From: Pegea sp. RAD2-039 | Lineage: Eukaryota; Chordata; Thaliacea; Salpida; Salpidae | DNA length: 64,000 bases | Direction of reading: 5' to 3' | Assembly: GCA_034620365.1 (NCBI GenBank) | Contig: JAQGEQ010000204.1 | Location: forward strand, 310,001-374,000 | Shown: positions 1-14,400 of the stretch, piece by piece | Numbering within the stretch: position 1 is the stretch's first letter | Layout of the letters: each line of letters opens with the position of its first letter | Made by a program: the position numbers and the translations under genes | Notes under the pieces: model-generated | The model's input: the letters and a program-made list of their open reading frames with translations, nothing else | Database searches by the model: none | What the model was told of the DNA's origin: nothing

Positions 1-360
1 GGCGTTTCATAGCCACGTCTGCGGTTTGTTATGTCAGAATTAGGTTTCCAGAAGAAAGTTCTTACCACACTTGAAAAGTTTGTGTAAGCTGCGTACTTTG
101 AAACCACCGTTTTTTTGATAAATATTTTTTATTCAACTTTTTAAGTAAATTTAACTAAATATATTTTTACGAAACAATAAGTATACAAACTTTTGTTTTT
201 CTTTAAATAGTTTAACTATCTGATAAAGTTTTTTGTAAATTTATACTTTTTGTTGTTAGATTGTAATGTCAATGTGATTATGTAAATTTGTTACTTTCTT
301 AGAAGCAGTTATTTGGGGTTAAAATTACTTTAGGTATCGTAATTTTCAAATACATTGTGT

Positions 361-1050
361 ATGTTTACAGTTCGATTAAGACTAAAAATGTCTTTAAATG
401 ATCCTCAAGCTCTACATCAGCTGGGTTTTATCTAAACAGCAGCAAAATTTCCCGATATCTGGTCATTAAATATTTGGGCATCTTCACATCTCAGGATTTG
501 AAATGGACTCACCACATAAATTATTTATTCAGAATTGGCTCATCTACTTCATACCAAACTCTCGATTCTTTTAAGACCAGAAATATTTGGATTCTACTGA
601 AACTTTCACCACATACATCCGCCCGAAAAGTTCAACTTTTCCCTAAAGAGTTTATACCTTAAAAAAGATATTGAAAAAAACTTAAATATATTGAATTTTT
701 TTGGGAAAGCTAATCTTATATGTGGTATCCCTTTTCGTAGTACAAAGACTGTCTCTATATGCTCAATATTAAGTCTCTCCATCTCTCAACACCCTTTCTT
801 CAACCTCTTACCAGTATTTAATTTATAAATGGTTTCTTTCATCTTAACTTCAATGAATTTATTAAGGATTAAAATCTTTTAAAGGTCCTCATAGTTTTGT
901 CATTCAAAATTAAGCCACTCAACGGCTTTAAATTTACCTAGTAACTAACCTTTTTCAATAGGATAACCACAGTTTGGAATAGTCTTTACGACTCCAACAC
1001 TACATCAAAGTCTATCATCTAGTTTTCAGTTTTGATAAAACATCATTTAA
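361..1050 (+). mobile_element. Decayed non-LTR retrotransposon fragment (C-terminal part of reverse transcriptase)
   Basis: Conceptual translation shows the typical region after the RT catalytic core of jockey/CR1-like elements: a YLGI-type start (LGIFTSQDLKW), then HINYL, then SFKTRNIWILLKL, then degraded text around TVWNSL. Frameshifts and stops interrupt it, so it is a dead copy. The 18-base string TTTTAAGACCAGAAATAT also occurs in the fragment inside VPS39 intron 1, which points to one family. The endonuclease and the catalytic YADD block are not seen here. Bases 1-360 and 1051-2106 show nothing I can name. Confidence 0.7.
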
Positions 1051-2106
1051 GTAATTTCGTCAACAGGCGAGTTATTATCAGTTTCTTCACTTATTTTCAA
1101 TTTATAACCTACACCTCTGCATTCTTCCTATTTTTTCGACATCAATTTATGTTAAACTGTGGTACTTCACATTTCTTTCCACTGTCCTATTGCATTGTTT
1201 GCTATAAAAGCTATATAACTCGCATTTACATCAAGGATTTAAATAAAATAAATAAAATGTCATTTTAACTTAAAAGCTTTTAATACTTGAGTGTCAGACA
1301 AGACGCGTGCTTTGAGAGCTATTGATAAAGCTCTTATAAAAAACTGAAGATTATTAGAATTTCTTGACAGCGCTCACTAACATCAAGATATTTTCTTTGT
1401 AATAACATAAGCAACAAACAAAATACAAATAAAATTGTTAGAGATATAATATTTCGTTTAAATTCTCTTTTTTATATGATATTTAAGATACTTATTTTAG
1501 TAAAGTTTTGTAAGAACTGTTGACTATGAGGTAAGCTCTCATCTTAAATTATGATAAAATTAAAACAGTGCTTTCAGTTTAAGATAAATTTGCACCACTA
1601 TCTAACAAATAAATAAAAAAGTAATTAGACACAATTCTACCCTCTAGACTATGATATGAATAAAATCTGTCTGATCTAAATGACTTCAAAATGTTTTTTT
1701 ACCGTTTTCAATCAAAGTTAATCAAATATAAATTATCAATAACTTGATGTAAAAAGCAAAAAAATGATGAAAGCAACCTTTGAATTTGAGTGTTTATTTT
1801 GTAATATGGAAATTTAAAAAATATCATTTAAATGTTTATACGCATTAAATAAAGCTTGGTATTCAATTAAACATAAAACTAAACTTACTTCAGTAAATGA
1901 GTATCAATAATTTGAAGTTATGAGAATTTAGTTTTGATCTAAATATAAAAAATATATAATTATCTAAATATCAATTTTTTAATAATTATTTGATAAATCT
2001 TTCGAGTCGAGAAGAGTTGAAAAAGAGCTGAATTATGATTTGAGTTAACACAACTGTAAATAAGAAAAGCGAAACAAATCTCGGTAAAAATTTAAATCTT
2101 AGAAAA

Positions 2107-5100
2107 TTAAATTTTAATGTTTCTCATCTGTCCTATAACATCAATAAGTCGTCGAGAAACTTGTTTAGATCGCTCTTTAAACTCTTCTTCGTTCTCAGCA
2201 TCCAGTAAATCTCGCAAATTTACAAGTTGTTCAGAAGCTGTCATCCCCAAAGATTCAATTACATTTATCATATAATCAAAATCAGCCACTAGTTGGCGTG
2301 CTGCACTAGGAAGGAGTTTGTCTATGTGAGTGACTGCTTCGACATATGTGTGTTCGGTCGCCTGGACCACACTACTTAGCCATTTATCCGACATGTTGTC
2401 CAGATCAGGGTCAGGTGCAAAAGGCAAGTGACCAGCAAGCAACGCGACTTGAAGAGATTTATCGGAAGTAGCAGAATCATCGGCGGAAAATGATTCTAGA
2501 TGTTGCGGTAGAGTCATGAGATATTGGCCAATGCGAGTGGCGCTTTCACTGGGTGAGACGCTACATCGAGGCAGCTCTGCTACGATTGCATCATCATCGC
2601 CAGAGTCTGCTTGCAAGATTGCACTCGAAAGTTTACGCTTGACGTAAGCAAACGCAGCGTCAAAAGTTAACTTCTGTGTTTGTTGATTCAATTCGGCAAT
2701 ACGTTGCTTGGCAACGGGAAGCAAGGACGCGGTGGTATCGACTCCAAACTCATGAACTGTATTGAGGGTCGCAAACAACTGGTCACGTGACTCGAGTTCA
2801 GCCAGTTTTAGGTAGTCGTAGTTTTGCCATGGCAACGAGCTGAGAGATTGCTGATTGGCTGTTGATGACTCGAGACGATGACGTTTGCGTGAAAAAGGAG
2901 TCAGGGAAGCGACTAGAAGGCCCTCAAAGCTATTCACTTGCAGCAGAAGGCGCCCACAAGTGGCGATGATTGAGACACAATGTTGGAAAGTCGTCCAATC
3001 CTCGTCATCATGATCGTGCTGTAAAAGCAAGATTCAGTTACGTCATAGCGCGGTGATGACGTCACCTTCTTAGAATTAGGAGTAAGGCCACATGAAATGG
3101 CAATAGTTCGAAGCTGACGTGAAAAGCGATCACAAAACTCGACCAGATACTTTTCAATTGACCAGACAAGACCAGAAGTCCCACAAAAAGCTGGAAACGA
3201 AACATGAGTAAAAGTGGCAAGCGTCATCAACTCACCTGTCAGCTTGTCACATCGTCCAATCGCGTTTGTCGCTTCATCAAATACTTTCTTTACGGAGTCA
3301 TCAAGCTCTTGAACAAGATCTATCAAATCTCCTGATGTAATATTGACTGATGAAAGATGGGTCAGTAAAGTTTCAAGTTCCAAATCAGAATATTTGAGAA
3401 GATAAGGAACATATGGCAGCCAAAGGGACTCTGATAACTTGTACAAGAGTTCATTAACTTCTGGTTTTTGTGAAGTGATCTTAAGACACATTTCAAGATC
3501 AGTTGTAAACTTTTTAGTGATTCCATGCAAACTAATCAGATTGAATAACTTGTCAGATTCTAGATTCGACATTGAAGTGCTTATAAGAGCTGCTGGTCCG
3601 TTGTCCACTGAAAGAATAACTTCTAGAAGTAATTGGATCACGATTCTGGTAGACTCTTCCTTGCCAAAGACCATTGAACACCAATTAGTTTCACTAGTAC
3701 ATGCGTTTAGCAGCAACTCATAAAATTCATTTAGTAAAAGATCACAGCAAGGATTTAAAGCAGCCACTTTTGCTGCTTCGCTACTCCCATTAACTACATC
3801 TTGCCATCGGTTAGCTATCCTACCTCGGTGACATTTCAAGTAGTAATTAATAAGTTCAGGAACTCTGTAAAAGCTTTTGGTGATTATTCAAAGTATTTTT
3901 AAATAAAGGTTGAATTTAAAATCATTTAACCTTTCTACGTTTTTGAAAATTGTGTGGAACTGTTTTGCTTTCTCAGTGTCATGCTGAATACAGGCGACAA
4001 CTACTGCAGGACTAACAGAAGCTTCTAAACGGTTTTTTAAAGCTTCTAAATGTAAGACCTAAAATTGAAATAAATTATGATGCCAATCTAGTAGAGATAA
4101 CTTCACCTTATCATCATAATCTGGACTATTTTTCAACACTTGTAAACTTGTCTTCATACTTTGTAATTGATCAGCAACCGCTTTCGAGTCCCCACTCCTG
4201 ATAAAAGATTTGTTTAAAGTGGTTGATAAAAAAATGTGTTGACAAATCTAGCTCAGTGTTTTGATGAGTTTTGAAAGGTGGCTTCAAGTAAAAAGAGATC
4301 TATTATATTTTACCCAAAATCTTAACTGAAAATATTATTTAGCTGAGAACGGCCATGCAGGATGTTTTGAGCCATGATATTAAAAATAAGGCAAAACAGA
4401 GTTAGACACAAAGGAACTAATGGAGCAAGACACAGTGAAATGCAAAAAAAATCGGCTAAAAGCAGTTCTCAAAATATTATTTATTATCATCAACAAATAA
4501 GGTTTAAAATATTATGATATATTTGAAAAATCAATTAAAATTATTTTTTCATGTTTTATATTTGTTACAATTATTAACAATTCTGAAAATATTTTTATGT
4601 TTTATATAAATAAATTAGAATGAAACAATAACCTGAATATATCTTCAATTGCAGCAGCCAAACTCGACCAGTTATCTGCTTCTTTAAGAGCTGAACATGT
4701 TTGTTCAACTCTAGTTTTTACTTTATCTACAGCAACTAACACTTGCATTGAATGTGAAGTCTTTTCTTCAACTGCTTGAATTTCATTTTTCACCTATAAA
4801 ACCAAGTTAAGAAGTAAATATTTTTATATAAAATCATTCATTATTTTTTTATATAAATAATCAGCTTAACTTAATTATAAACAAAAACTAAGAACTTTCG
4901 AAAACAAAATTTGTTTGAAAGTTAAATTGAAAAATAATGAAATATTTTTTTTAATTTAAAATTTTTTTTCATGTTTATTAAAACTAATATAATTAAAAAA
5001 ACTATTACTTGTTGCATTTGCTGCCATAGAAATAAGGATTCTTGTTTCAATGTTTCAACATCTCTCAAAACTCTAGGAAGATTTGAAACAGTTTGTTGAG

Positions 5101-5266
5101 ATACTTCTTCTAAAGACTTATTTACTTCTTGAATGAATCTTTGCAGTTTAGTTACTAAAGTTGCAGTATAAGCTTCTCTTTGTTGTTCATCACTATGTGA
5201 TCGAAACACATTATTAATCCATTCTTTAACATTAAAATCATCATCAGAAAATTTAGAAAAATCCAT
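2107..5266 (-). CDS. COG7: Conserved oligomeric Golgi complex subunit 7
   Basis: COG7 is a subunit of the peripheral Golgi tethering complex (lobe B) that guides retrograde vesicles and keeps glycosylation enzymes in place. Seven coding exons join in frame: 5009-5266, 4633-4793, 4107-4197, 3931-4058, 3236-3864, 3066-3190, 2107-3018. The sum is 767 codons plus stop, close to the roughly 770 residues of the vertebrate protein. Family landmarks are the N-terminal [16 protein letters not shown], then [58 protein letters not shown] and the last residues [12 protein letters not shown]. Introns are 45 to about 560 bases. The ATG at 5266 is chosen because it gives the conserved N-terminus; an acceptor-like TTTTTTAG sits 31 bases upstream. 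No damage is seen. Confidence 0.95.
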
Positions 5267-8006
5267 ATCAACATTTAATAGAAGTTTATTGAACTTCTAA
5301 AAAATAAATTAAAGTTGTTTTAATATAACCTAGAAAGGTTGCTTACATTTTATAAATTTGGTTATTTTTCTTATGATTTTCATTAAAGTGTTTGTTTAAT
5401 CAATTTATGTTTTAAAAAAGTTCAACAAAATAAATAATAGTAGATAAATAATCCACATTAATTTTAGCTTTTCTATCTTTTTTGGGGTAAAATAGTTAAT
5501 TATAAAAAAATTTACAAAAATGAAAAATCACAGCTGCTAAAAAAAGTAACTTTAGAAAAATATCAATTAGCTTGATACAGTTAATCAAAAAAGTTAACTT
5601 TTCGATTCTTTTCTATTTATTACTAACAATTTAAAGTTATGGTTTATAAAAAAAACTAATGGATATAATAAATAAAAATCAAACATTTTGAAGACACATA
5701 AGAAATGATATTAGGTTAAAAATATTTGGAAAGTAATCTTACAATGATAGAAAGTTTAATACTAAAATTTGTACTAAATTAAGTTTAAAGCTAAAAAATT
5801 AAATAATTAAGTTTTAAAAACAAAAATGTTTGTTGGCATTATATACGAAATTGGCTTTTTAACTTTTAGTTTCACAACAGTAATACAAATGTAATTTCTT
5901 TGAAAAAAATTTGTAAACTTAAGTTTTACAATTGATTATAATACAACATGTATTCTTTGTAGAACAAAATTTATATTTAACTTATAAAAGATCTATTCAA
6001 GTTTTTATTTGTCTTATTTATTTCTATTTATTTTTAGCATTAATTTTAAGCTAACTTTTCATCGTGAAGTGACCTATGTATTTATTGTACATATGATATT
6101 TATAAAATAATTGCTCAAATAACAAGTTATAAGCCCAAGAAAATATATTATAGTTTTTTTATAAAAGTGGAAAAAATTGAAGAACAAATTTTATGCCTAA
6201 AATTTACGCAGCTTTTGCTTACAACTAAATGTAGCTATTTAACTTCCAGCTTGTTACCATCATACTATAAACTTATATTAATTCTGATTAATCTCTTTGA
6301 AAATCAGTTCATTTACAAAACAATTAATACTAAAGTATTTAAAGTTATAGAAATAGACGTAACTGCAGATCTAAAGAGACAGAGATATACAGACTTGGTT
6401 GCTTTGAGTTAAGCTTGAAACAACATCACTTTTCTGATTTGCAACAATTTAAGTACCAAAGAATCCGAATTAGTAATGTTATAGCATTTTAGATCTTATT
6501 TACCGAACAAATTGTACCAAAAATTATTATATTTAGAGGAAGGTTTTATCAACAGTTTGAAAATTTGTAAATCAAGTCATCTACAAATTGATAAACCCAA
6601 CAAGAAGACACCAAAACAATATAACTGAGATAAGTTAAATAGCAAAAATGTCTTACAATTGTTTGTTTGTGTGTATTTTTGATGTTTTAGCTTAAAAACT
6701 AATACCGCGATAGTAGTGAACACCGCATAGTGAAGCACAGATATTGAAAATAAAATTCGATTGATAACAGGTTATTAAATCCTTAACAAAACTGAAGAAA
6801 CATATTTTTCAGTGATATTACTAAGTTGCTAGAATACCACTAGTTTTACACTCATTTTACTGCAATTTTAGGATGATATGTTTTTAAAGTTAACCGATTT
6901 TTGAAACTGAATTTTACCTATTTTTTGCCACTTTAAATGTATTGCTCTTAATTTAAAAACTATTAAGTTGAAGTAATTTCTTAAGGAAACCAATGTTCTG
7001 GTAATTTCTTATTTATCTTTACTTTTTAGTTGACAGAAAAATTTTTAAACTTTCATTCTTTTGTCGACTTTAAATCTTTAAACAAATAAAATCTAAAATA
7101 GTGTATTCAGTCTGTTATTATTTGATATTTGCGTTTATGTAAAGAAAATTGTGTTATTATTATTTCTAAAAAAATTTGCTCCTAAATATCTTTTGTGAAG
7201 TCATTACCTTAGGATTTTATTTTGTGAATTTATTAAAAATGATTTTTTAACGGTCTTAGCTTTTTCCTACCAATGAAATTTATGTTATGAAAGCTAAGAG
7301 GAAATTCATTTTTATGTATCCTTAAAGCCTGACTAACCCTAACCAGACATGAAACTTTAACTTTTAAAGAAAATTTAAATTGATTTATAATGTAAAAAGT
7401 TAAAGCAAAATTTGAATAAAATTGATTGATTATTAATACAGAATTACATATTAGAATTATTTGCATATTTATTGGCTTTTAAAATATTCAGATTTTTCAT
7501 AGATAATATTTTAAATGGTTACGTCAATTAAGCCATTCAAAAGTTTTTGAATTTAAGTCACATGAAATTGCTGATGTTGGTAAAAAGTATCAAAATAAGC
7601 TACATCAACTAGTTTTTGCAAACTAATAACAATACTGATGTTACTTGTGTACACGGTGAGCATTCAAGCAGAACATATATCAGCAAAACTAGTTTTTAAA
7701 AAACAAAAGTTTGCTTTTGGTATATAAACTTGATTAGTTAGGAGTAAATAATTCTTTAATACTTGTTAGTCCTTTCAATTATGCTTTCTCTATGTTTTCC
7801 ATCTGCTTTATCTTTATCTATCACAGTTAGTGGGTTAATTTTATGAGATAAAAAGTTGATAATTTGAAAAATGAATAGAAATGATTTGAAACTACTGGGT
7901 CAGAGTATTTAGCTTATGATTCATTATGTGAAGTATGTCCTTCGAAAACCTTTTAGAATAACCTTTTCACAACAAGATATCTCATTTTGAGTTTTGACGT
8001 CTTCTT

Positions 8007-8255
8007 GTGAGTTCACTTATCAACTTTTCCAATCCATATAATAACATTTCCCCTTTTCTTGTTTCTACTCATGAATCATCAGTTATAATTCATGATTTTT
8101 TTCCTGTCCTATTTAATGAGTCATCTAATTGTGAATTTAAAGGTCCTTCTCTACGTAGAAAAGGATTAAATAACCGGTTCTTTCATTATTCCGCTTTTAA
8201 CGAGATACTTTTAAATCAAATCAATAAATTGTTTGTTGAAGTTAGTACTAAATAA
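8007..8255 (+). mobile_element. Possible non-LTR retrotransposon scrap (linker between endonuclease and RT)
   Basis: An 82-codon open frame holds a layout that recurs between the endonuclease and RT domains of jockey/CR1-like elements: an FF-x-VF-like piece (FFPVLFNESSN), a spacer, then an F..I....I.KL piece (FNEILLNQINKLF). No catalytic motif is visible and the frame breaks on both sides. The call rests on pattern resemblance only; the frame could be chance. Confidence 0.3.
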
Positions 8256-8740
8256 TAGGAAGAACTTCTATATAAAGCTATTATCTAAAACCAAGTTTGT
8301 AACACGCCCTGAAGTTTACCAACACTAACGTTAGCTCTAACACGTCTTTAGTCACGAGTAATTCACGAGTAAGGGTAGGTCAGTTTTTTGTGTGAAAAAT
8401 AAGTACCTTATTAACTACCGCTAACCTTACTGTGTATAAAAATCAATTAGTCTTTACAATCATAGAGGCTTTGATCACTCAATTGAAATTTAAAGCAGAT
8501 AAATCAATTACGGCCCAAAGTACGTCATGAAACAAGGTAAAAATCAGTTGGAAAGTTATTCAAGAAATTGAAAGTTGAAACGTCAAAAAGTTAACACCTA
8601 GATGAAACTAATTATTCTCACTATACTTTTAATATCAAAGACCTTAAAGTTTTATCACAAAGTTACATCATAGGCTCAAAAATCTGTAAATATTTCTTGA
8701 TGTAGAAATATTTATTGAAGTCATAGCAAAAGTATATTGA

Positions 8741-9150
8741 ATTGCATGAAACATTTTTTTTATTATGGCCTGCTTCGGCCGAGAACGGCTATTCTGTAAG
8801 CTGGGGCAGATATTTTGAAAATTCATCTTTTTCCCATGCAGCAGGATTCCACTCTCTACGTCAACAAGGTTATGCAGCGGAACATAATGACTGATGCAGC
8901 TACGCTTAGCTGACGTCACAGTAGCTACCAGAACGACACTAAGTACAGTTACAACTCAAGCTATAAATTCAAAGTTTTGCGTCTCTTAGAAGTGTTCTTA
9001 TAAAGCAGACTAGCAGGGCCCTTCTCCCCGGGTTTTTTCCATGAACTTTTCCTTGTCGCAAATATGTTTCTGCCTGGACCTCGGACGTACCACATGTTAG
9101 ACGGTAATGATAACCACTACATTACGGAAATGGAACTACCAACTGGTTAT
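8741..9150. other. GC-richer island in the gene desert
   Basis: This stretch is visibly less AT-rich than its surroundings. It has an exact TGACGTCA CRE/ATF site at 8911-8918 and a CCTTCTCCCCGGG block near 9020. An 83-codon antisense open frame runs through it but shows no motif. It could be a distal regulatory element or a decayed exon; I cannot separate these. Confidence 0.3.
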
Positions 9151-10079
9151 TTATACACTTCTAATCTTTTCTGTATTTAGTTTACCCAAAATATTAAAAT
9201 GATTTAACTTTTTCTTTCAAAAATACAAATTTTTCAGCTGTAGATGCTTTTACTGATTACTTACAGCTAAATATTTGTTTGTTGATTCATACTAAAATAA
9301 TAGAAGTTATGTTATATCATCAGGAATAACCATTTAAGTTTAAATTAATAATTTCATAAAAAAGTTTATTAATTGAAAAAACAATTTAGGAAACATTATT
9401 TTCAAAGAAACTAGTGAAAGCATTTCAAGTTGATCAGCCAACAGGTACTAAATTAAACTTTAAAGTGGCCTGACTAATTGAAAATAATGTATGCCGCCTT
9501 GTAACAAGGAGTACAACCCTTTAGTTCAGCCTGTTAATAAACTTTTAAAAGTTGTATACCAAAAGTATAACTTTATACTTTTACAAATCATTAACAATTA
9601 TATAAATACTCAAATGTTGTTAATGTCATTGACAAATTCGGAGTTTGTTTCAATCATATTTAATAAAAGTAAATACTCATAGTTATGAAAATCATTTCTG
9701 GTTTATATTATAAACCTTCTTTTTGAATTGAAAACTATGTATTTTAGATTTTGATAACAAATCTTTCGGTATAGTACACCTCATAAAATTGAAATTCTAT
9801 AAGTTAAGAATCTTATTTCAAATTTCTATTAAAAACGCTTTTAAACATTTTTTTTACAATGGATATCTATTGTGTTTAGTTTTTGTCACCTAAAATCACA
9901 TTTTCAACTGTTGGTAACTTTTTATTTAACTAAATGTTTATTTTAATGTTACTCTTAGAATAATATGTAATTCCACTTCTGGTTCTATTAAAAATTTTGA
10001 AGAAACAGTAAATTTTGTAAATATAGCCTGATTTAGAAAAAAACCAAGCTACAAAAGTTGTGAGTTTTTCAAATGCAAA

Positions 10080-10987
10080 ACTGTTTTAGACACAACTGTA
10101 GAGTCTAACTTACAAGTGACTTAAAGTAACTATCTTTCAATATCGTTTATTTGAATGAAAGCTTATATCCTGGCACAAATGGTTGTTGGTTTTAGTGTAT
10201 GATGTTATTAAAGAAATAAATTCTATAACATTTTTATATATTTTAGTGCAAAGTTTTGGGTATGAATCTGAAGTTAAAACTAATTTTGTTTTTAACAGTT
10301 GATAGAAAATTGAAGAAAAACAAATTAAAAAAAGATAATCTAAGAATTATTTAAAGCGCAAGTAAAACAAAACTTTCATCTGTAACTTCAAAGTTGCTTC
10401 ATTTACAAGTTGTTATTTATAGAAAAATTTATGATTTTGACTCATAGCAAAAAGTTTGCATATTTTAAACTATTATATAGTAAATACTTTGATATTAATA
10501 AAAAGGCTGCTTAAAAATATTAAAGATTTTCTAAGTTTTTAATTATTAGCATTACTAATATTTTATTTAGATTTTATTTAAATTACTTATATTATCAATT
10601 TATGTTGACAATTTCTTATTACTTTTTGATGATTCATAAAGATTTTATTTAATTAGTAAAAAACTATACAGATGCTGAGTGAAACTTTATGAAATAAAAA
10701 ATTCAAATAATGTAAAGGATTTTTTATAGTTTATAAGATAGCCTATTTTTTATTCTAACATGTAAAAAATGATTACTAAAATGTTAACCTTAAGTGTCAG
10801 TAGAGAGATAAAAATACCAGAAGTTAAACGTAACTTCAAGTTACAGCACGTTTGCCAGTGGTAGGATTTTTTATAGCAACTCGAATTGGTCAAGATCAAA
10901 AATTTACAAACTGTTAAATTGTGATTCCAAATTAAATAATATGCAAATCCTATTTATTGAAAAATATCATCTATAACTACAAAAATG
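10080..10987. repeat. Diverged flank of the dispersed repeat, copy A
   Basis: Short collinear matches link this stretch to 27880-28484: ACAAGTGACTTAAA, then TTTTTAACAGTTGATA versus TCTTTAACAGTTGATA, then a GAAATTAGTCAA-like piece. Many substitutions and indels separate them, so this reads as an old duplication next to a far better conserved core. Confidence 0.45.
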
Positions 10988-11449
10988 AATCAATAATTAT
11001 CCAAAAACAAATATCAACTAGTCAGTTGTCCATATCTAAATAAAGTAAAACTCTGTGATAGAAACACATTCGTATTGCTAATCAATACAATAAGAAATTT
11101 TAAAGATTATCTTCAATATTCAGATTTTAATAATTAATTTTATAGTTTTAGTTGATTTCTTCTTATTTTTACCATGTAATGTAGTCGAAAGCCAACATCA
11201 TAAAATCTATTAAAAGAAGTTGAATTGAGTTTAATATCTATTGAAAGTAATTTTCTTAAATGCATTAGAAACTTTTAAGTGATATTTACACCACCTCTTG
11301 TTCATTTAAAGTTCTCGTGTGCGTAATATACTGTCAAATACAAATAAATGAAGATTGGAATACTTCCTGGTACTAAACTGAACAAGTGTGAAACTATTAA
11401 CTAAAACTAAATTGCAATCTAACTTGTTTCTATTCTATAAAATTTTAAC
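10988..11449 (+). repeat. Dispersed direct repeat, core copy A
   Basis: About 460 bases recur almost unchanged at 28485-28998 in the same orientation, from AATCAATAATTATCCAAAAA to the TATTCTATAAA block. Only a few substitutions were seen by eye, apart from an insertion of roughly 50 AT-rich bases in the other copy. It has no open frame, no terminal inverted repeats and no clear target-site duplication. It could be a non-autonomous mobile element, a gene-converted duplication or a duplicated functional noncoding element. Confidence 0.85.
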
Positions 11450-14400
11450 TAAAGAGACACTTAGATTACATCATTTAAATGAGGAAGGAAGATAAGACCC
11501 TGGCTTCATTCAAATAATTATGAAACTGGACTTTTTCAAACTTAACTCTAATATTTTCGATTTTCATCATCGATCAATACTTTAAATGAAAATCTTATAT
11601 TTGAAAACATTACATTAAGTAAATTAAATTTTACAATTTGATACAAACAGTTTAAACTCGTTTCTAATCTTTTTTAGTATAAATAATTAGATATTTGTTT
11701 GATTAGATATGAAAGTAACTGCATCTAATAGTTGATACAAAACTTTCCCATTTTTTAATTTCCTCGATTTACTCAATTATGTCTGTTTTTTGTCACTGAC
11801 AAAATTTCAAAAATTTATTTGACTTTTTATTAGATATTAGTGTCTCTTGGTTCGTAAGAAACATCTTGATGTTAATCAACTTTGTTTCCTGCGCAACCTT
11901 GTAAAAAAAAACTTCCAAGAATTTTTTTTTAAAAACAAAATTTTTTTTAAGAGAAAAAAGACTTTTTAAAAGTAAGAAACAAAGTAGGTAATAATGGTGA
12001 AGAATTTCAAATAATTGATAAAAAAAAGCTTGATAAAAAGATCACGAGTTAAAAATGACCTCATGTGCTAGTTACTGTAGTGGTGATATTCGTTTCAACT
12101 GAGAAATGCGAGCTTAAAGTCACCACCGTGACCAACACTAAGAAACCTAACTTGTAAAACATTTATTTTAATTTCAACAGCTTAGCGCTTAAAAACTAAC
12201 AAATTAACTTCGTAAATTTCAGCATTAGAGTTATTATTAAAATTTTTTTAAATTAAATCTAGTATTGTATCTTTAAACTATCTCTTTTTTGACCTACAAA
12301 TGATAAACTATTAAAAATAGGTGATAAAAGCTGTAATGCAACACACAACAAAAAACTGATAAAGTTTTCACGAGTAGGCAAAAAAAAAAATTACTAAAAT
12401 TTTAAAAGATTACAAATTTTAAGTTGATTGAAATTGACTTTTTAAAATGAATAATCAAAACCGACTTTTATCACCACCCCTATTAAATATTGAAGAGTAC
12501 CAATATGAACTTTTTATACTTTGTTTTGTTTATTGTTTGTTTACATAAAAAATAGTAACATCATTTGTATAATGTTTACAAACTAATAGCAAGTTTAGGT
12601 TTTTCGAAATTTTCTTTTACCTTTTATGAAAATTATTAATTTCAAATATTTTGAAAAATACCAAATTTGATAATAACTTTTTAATTTTTTTATTGGAGCT
12701 TAGGTAACCATTAGACTTGCAAAAGTAACATAAGCAATGTGATGATAATAAAAGTTGCTACAGTAAGTTAACAGATATCGTTACTAAATAAAAGATGAAT
12801 TAAAGTGTAATTATATCTTTAAAGTTTCTGTATTTTGATCTAGTTTTATGTAGATTTAAATAATAATGGAATTACTTAAACTTAACAATTACCTAATAGT
12901 ATTAATCCAAAGAAAATATTTATATAATATATAAATTTCAGGTCTATGTTTAGCTTTTTTTAAGTTGTTTTTGTTTTCAAATTCTGTCAATTAGGAAAGA
13001 ATAAAATTCCTTAAAATGTACCAGCTGACTACCGCAAGGTTTATGAAGCACAGATTCCATCTGTTTGTCTACTGGTTTCTATCTGTTACAGTCATTTTGT
13101 GAATCAATTTGAACTTATTTTTACTGTTTAAGTTAAAGTCAAATTACATTTTAAACAAATTTATGATAATAAAAACTACTGTTAGTTACAACTTTTAAAT
13201 ATATATTTACTTATTAGTAATTTTATTATTAATTTCATGGAGTATATATAAGCTTCTGGAAAACAGATTTCTATAAAACTTTCAACTGAATGTTATCATC
13301 GTTATAAAAGTATCTTAATGGAAAAGGTTATTACTGGCATAAGCGATTTAGACGCTACTGAATTAAAACGAATTTGAATCAGTAACAGAAAAAATTCTCA
13401 ATGGGAATGAATCAGAAAATATTCGATGTACAAGTACAGGGTAGATAAGAGCAAATACTTGAAGTATGAAATATAATCACTGCTACTTGGTTGTAATTGA
13501 GTTTCTAAAAACTAAAATAAGAACAAGAACATTTTTAAGCTTATTTCGAGTGTTTAAAAAATCAAAACTTTTTTTCAAAATTATAATTGACAAAAAACAG
13601 ATTATTTTTACATAATAGCACAAAATTAGCAAAGTATGTTTTTATATCTTTAAAACAAAATATTATATTTACTAATTTGTACGCAATAATCAAAAATAAA
13701 CATAAATTATCTTCTTTAATGATATGTGTAATCACACTATTTCTATCACCATTAACTAATGTAATTTAGATGCTTTGTTATATGTCTTGTGTAACTAATA
13801 ACCAGCCAAATTTTAACTGAAAGTTTTTTAACTTTACAAAAAAAAGTCCATATTCTGAAGCTTCTAAAACTTGTACCAGTGCTTATAGATGCTTGTATAA
13901 TAAAAACTTAACGATTATTTCCTGGTGTATATTTAATTAGTCATAAAACTTATCAGAATGTCAAAGAAATAAAGCTCAAAGTTTTAACAAATTATATAAA
14001 ATTATTATTTAAAATTATCAAAGTTGAAGTAGTGGTAAAAATAAAGTATGCTTAAGTAAAATTTATTAGAAAATTAAATGAACAGAATTAGAATTGTAAA
14101 CATTCAATCCTCCAATAGAGTCAAGTTTTAAGAGCTAAACAAACTTACAAAATTTAAAAAAGGGGTTGCTGGTGCGGTTTTATTACTGGGCTTTCCCGTT
14201 CACACAGTTTCAAGCTATGAGCAATGTTCTTTCCCCAACTAACTCAGAATTTACAGATGAAGATAGATAAGTGAGAGATGGTAAATCTTGACCATTTGTT
14301 TGGATAATGGAAAATCAATTTATGATTCTAAGAAATTCTTGTAAGGATTTGGAAAATTTTACTTTTGACAAATTTATTTTTATGTGCTTAAAAATTTGAA

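Noticed and set aside
3439..3723. 94-codon plus-strand frame
   Set aside because: Antisense shadow of COG7 exon 5.
6167..6412. 81-codon plus-strand frame as a gene
   Set aside because: No motif, AT-driven composition, no splice or start context; indistinguishable from chance in this desert.
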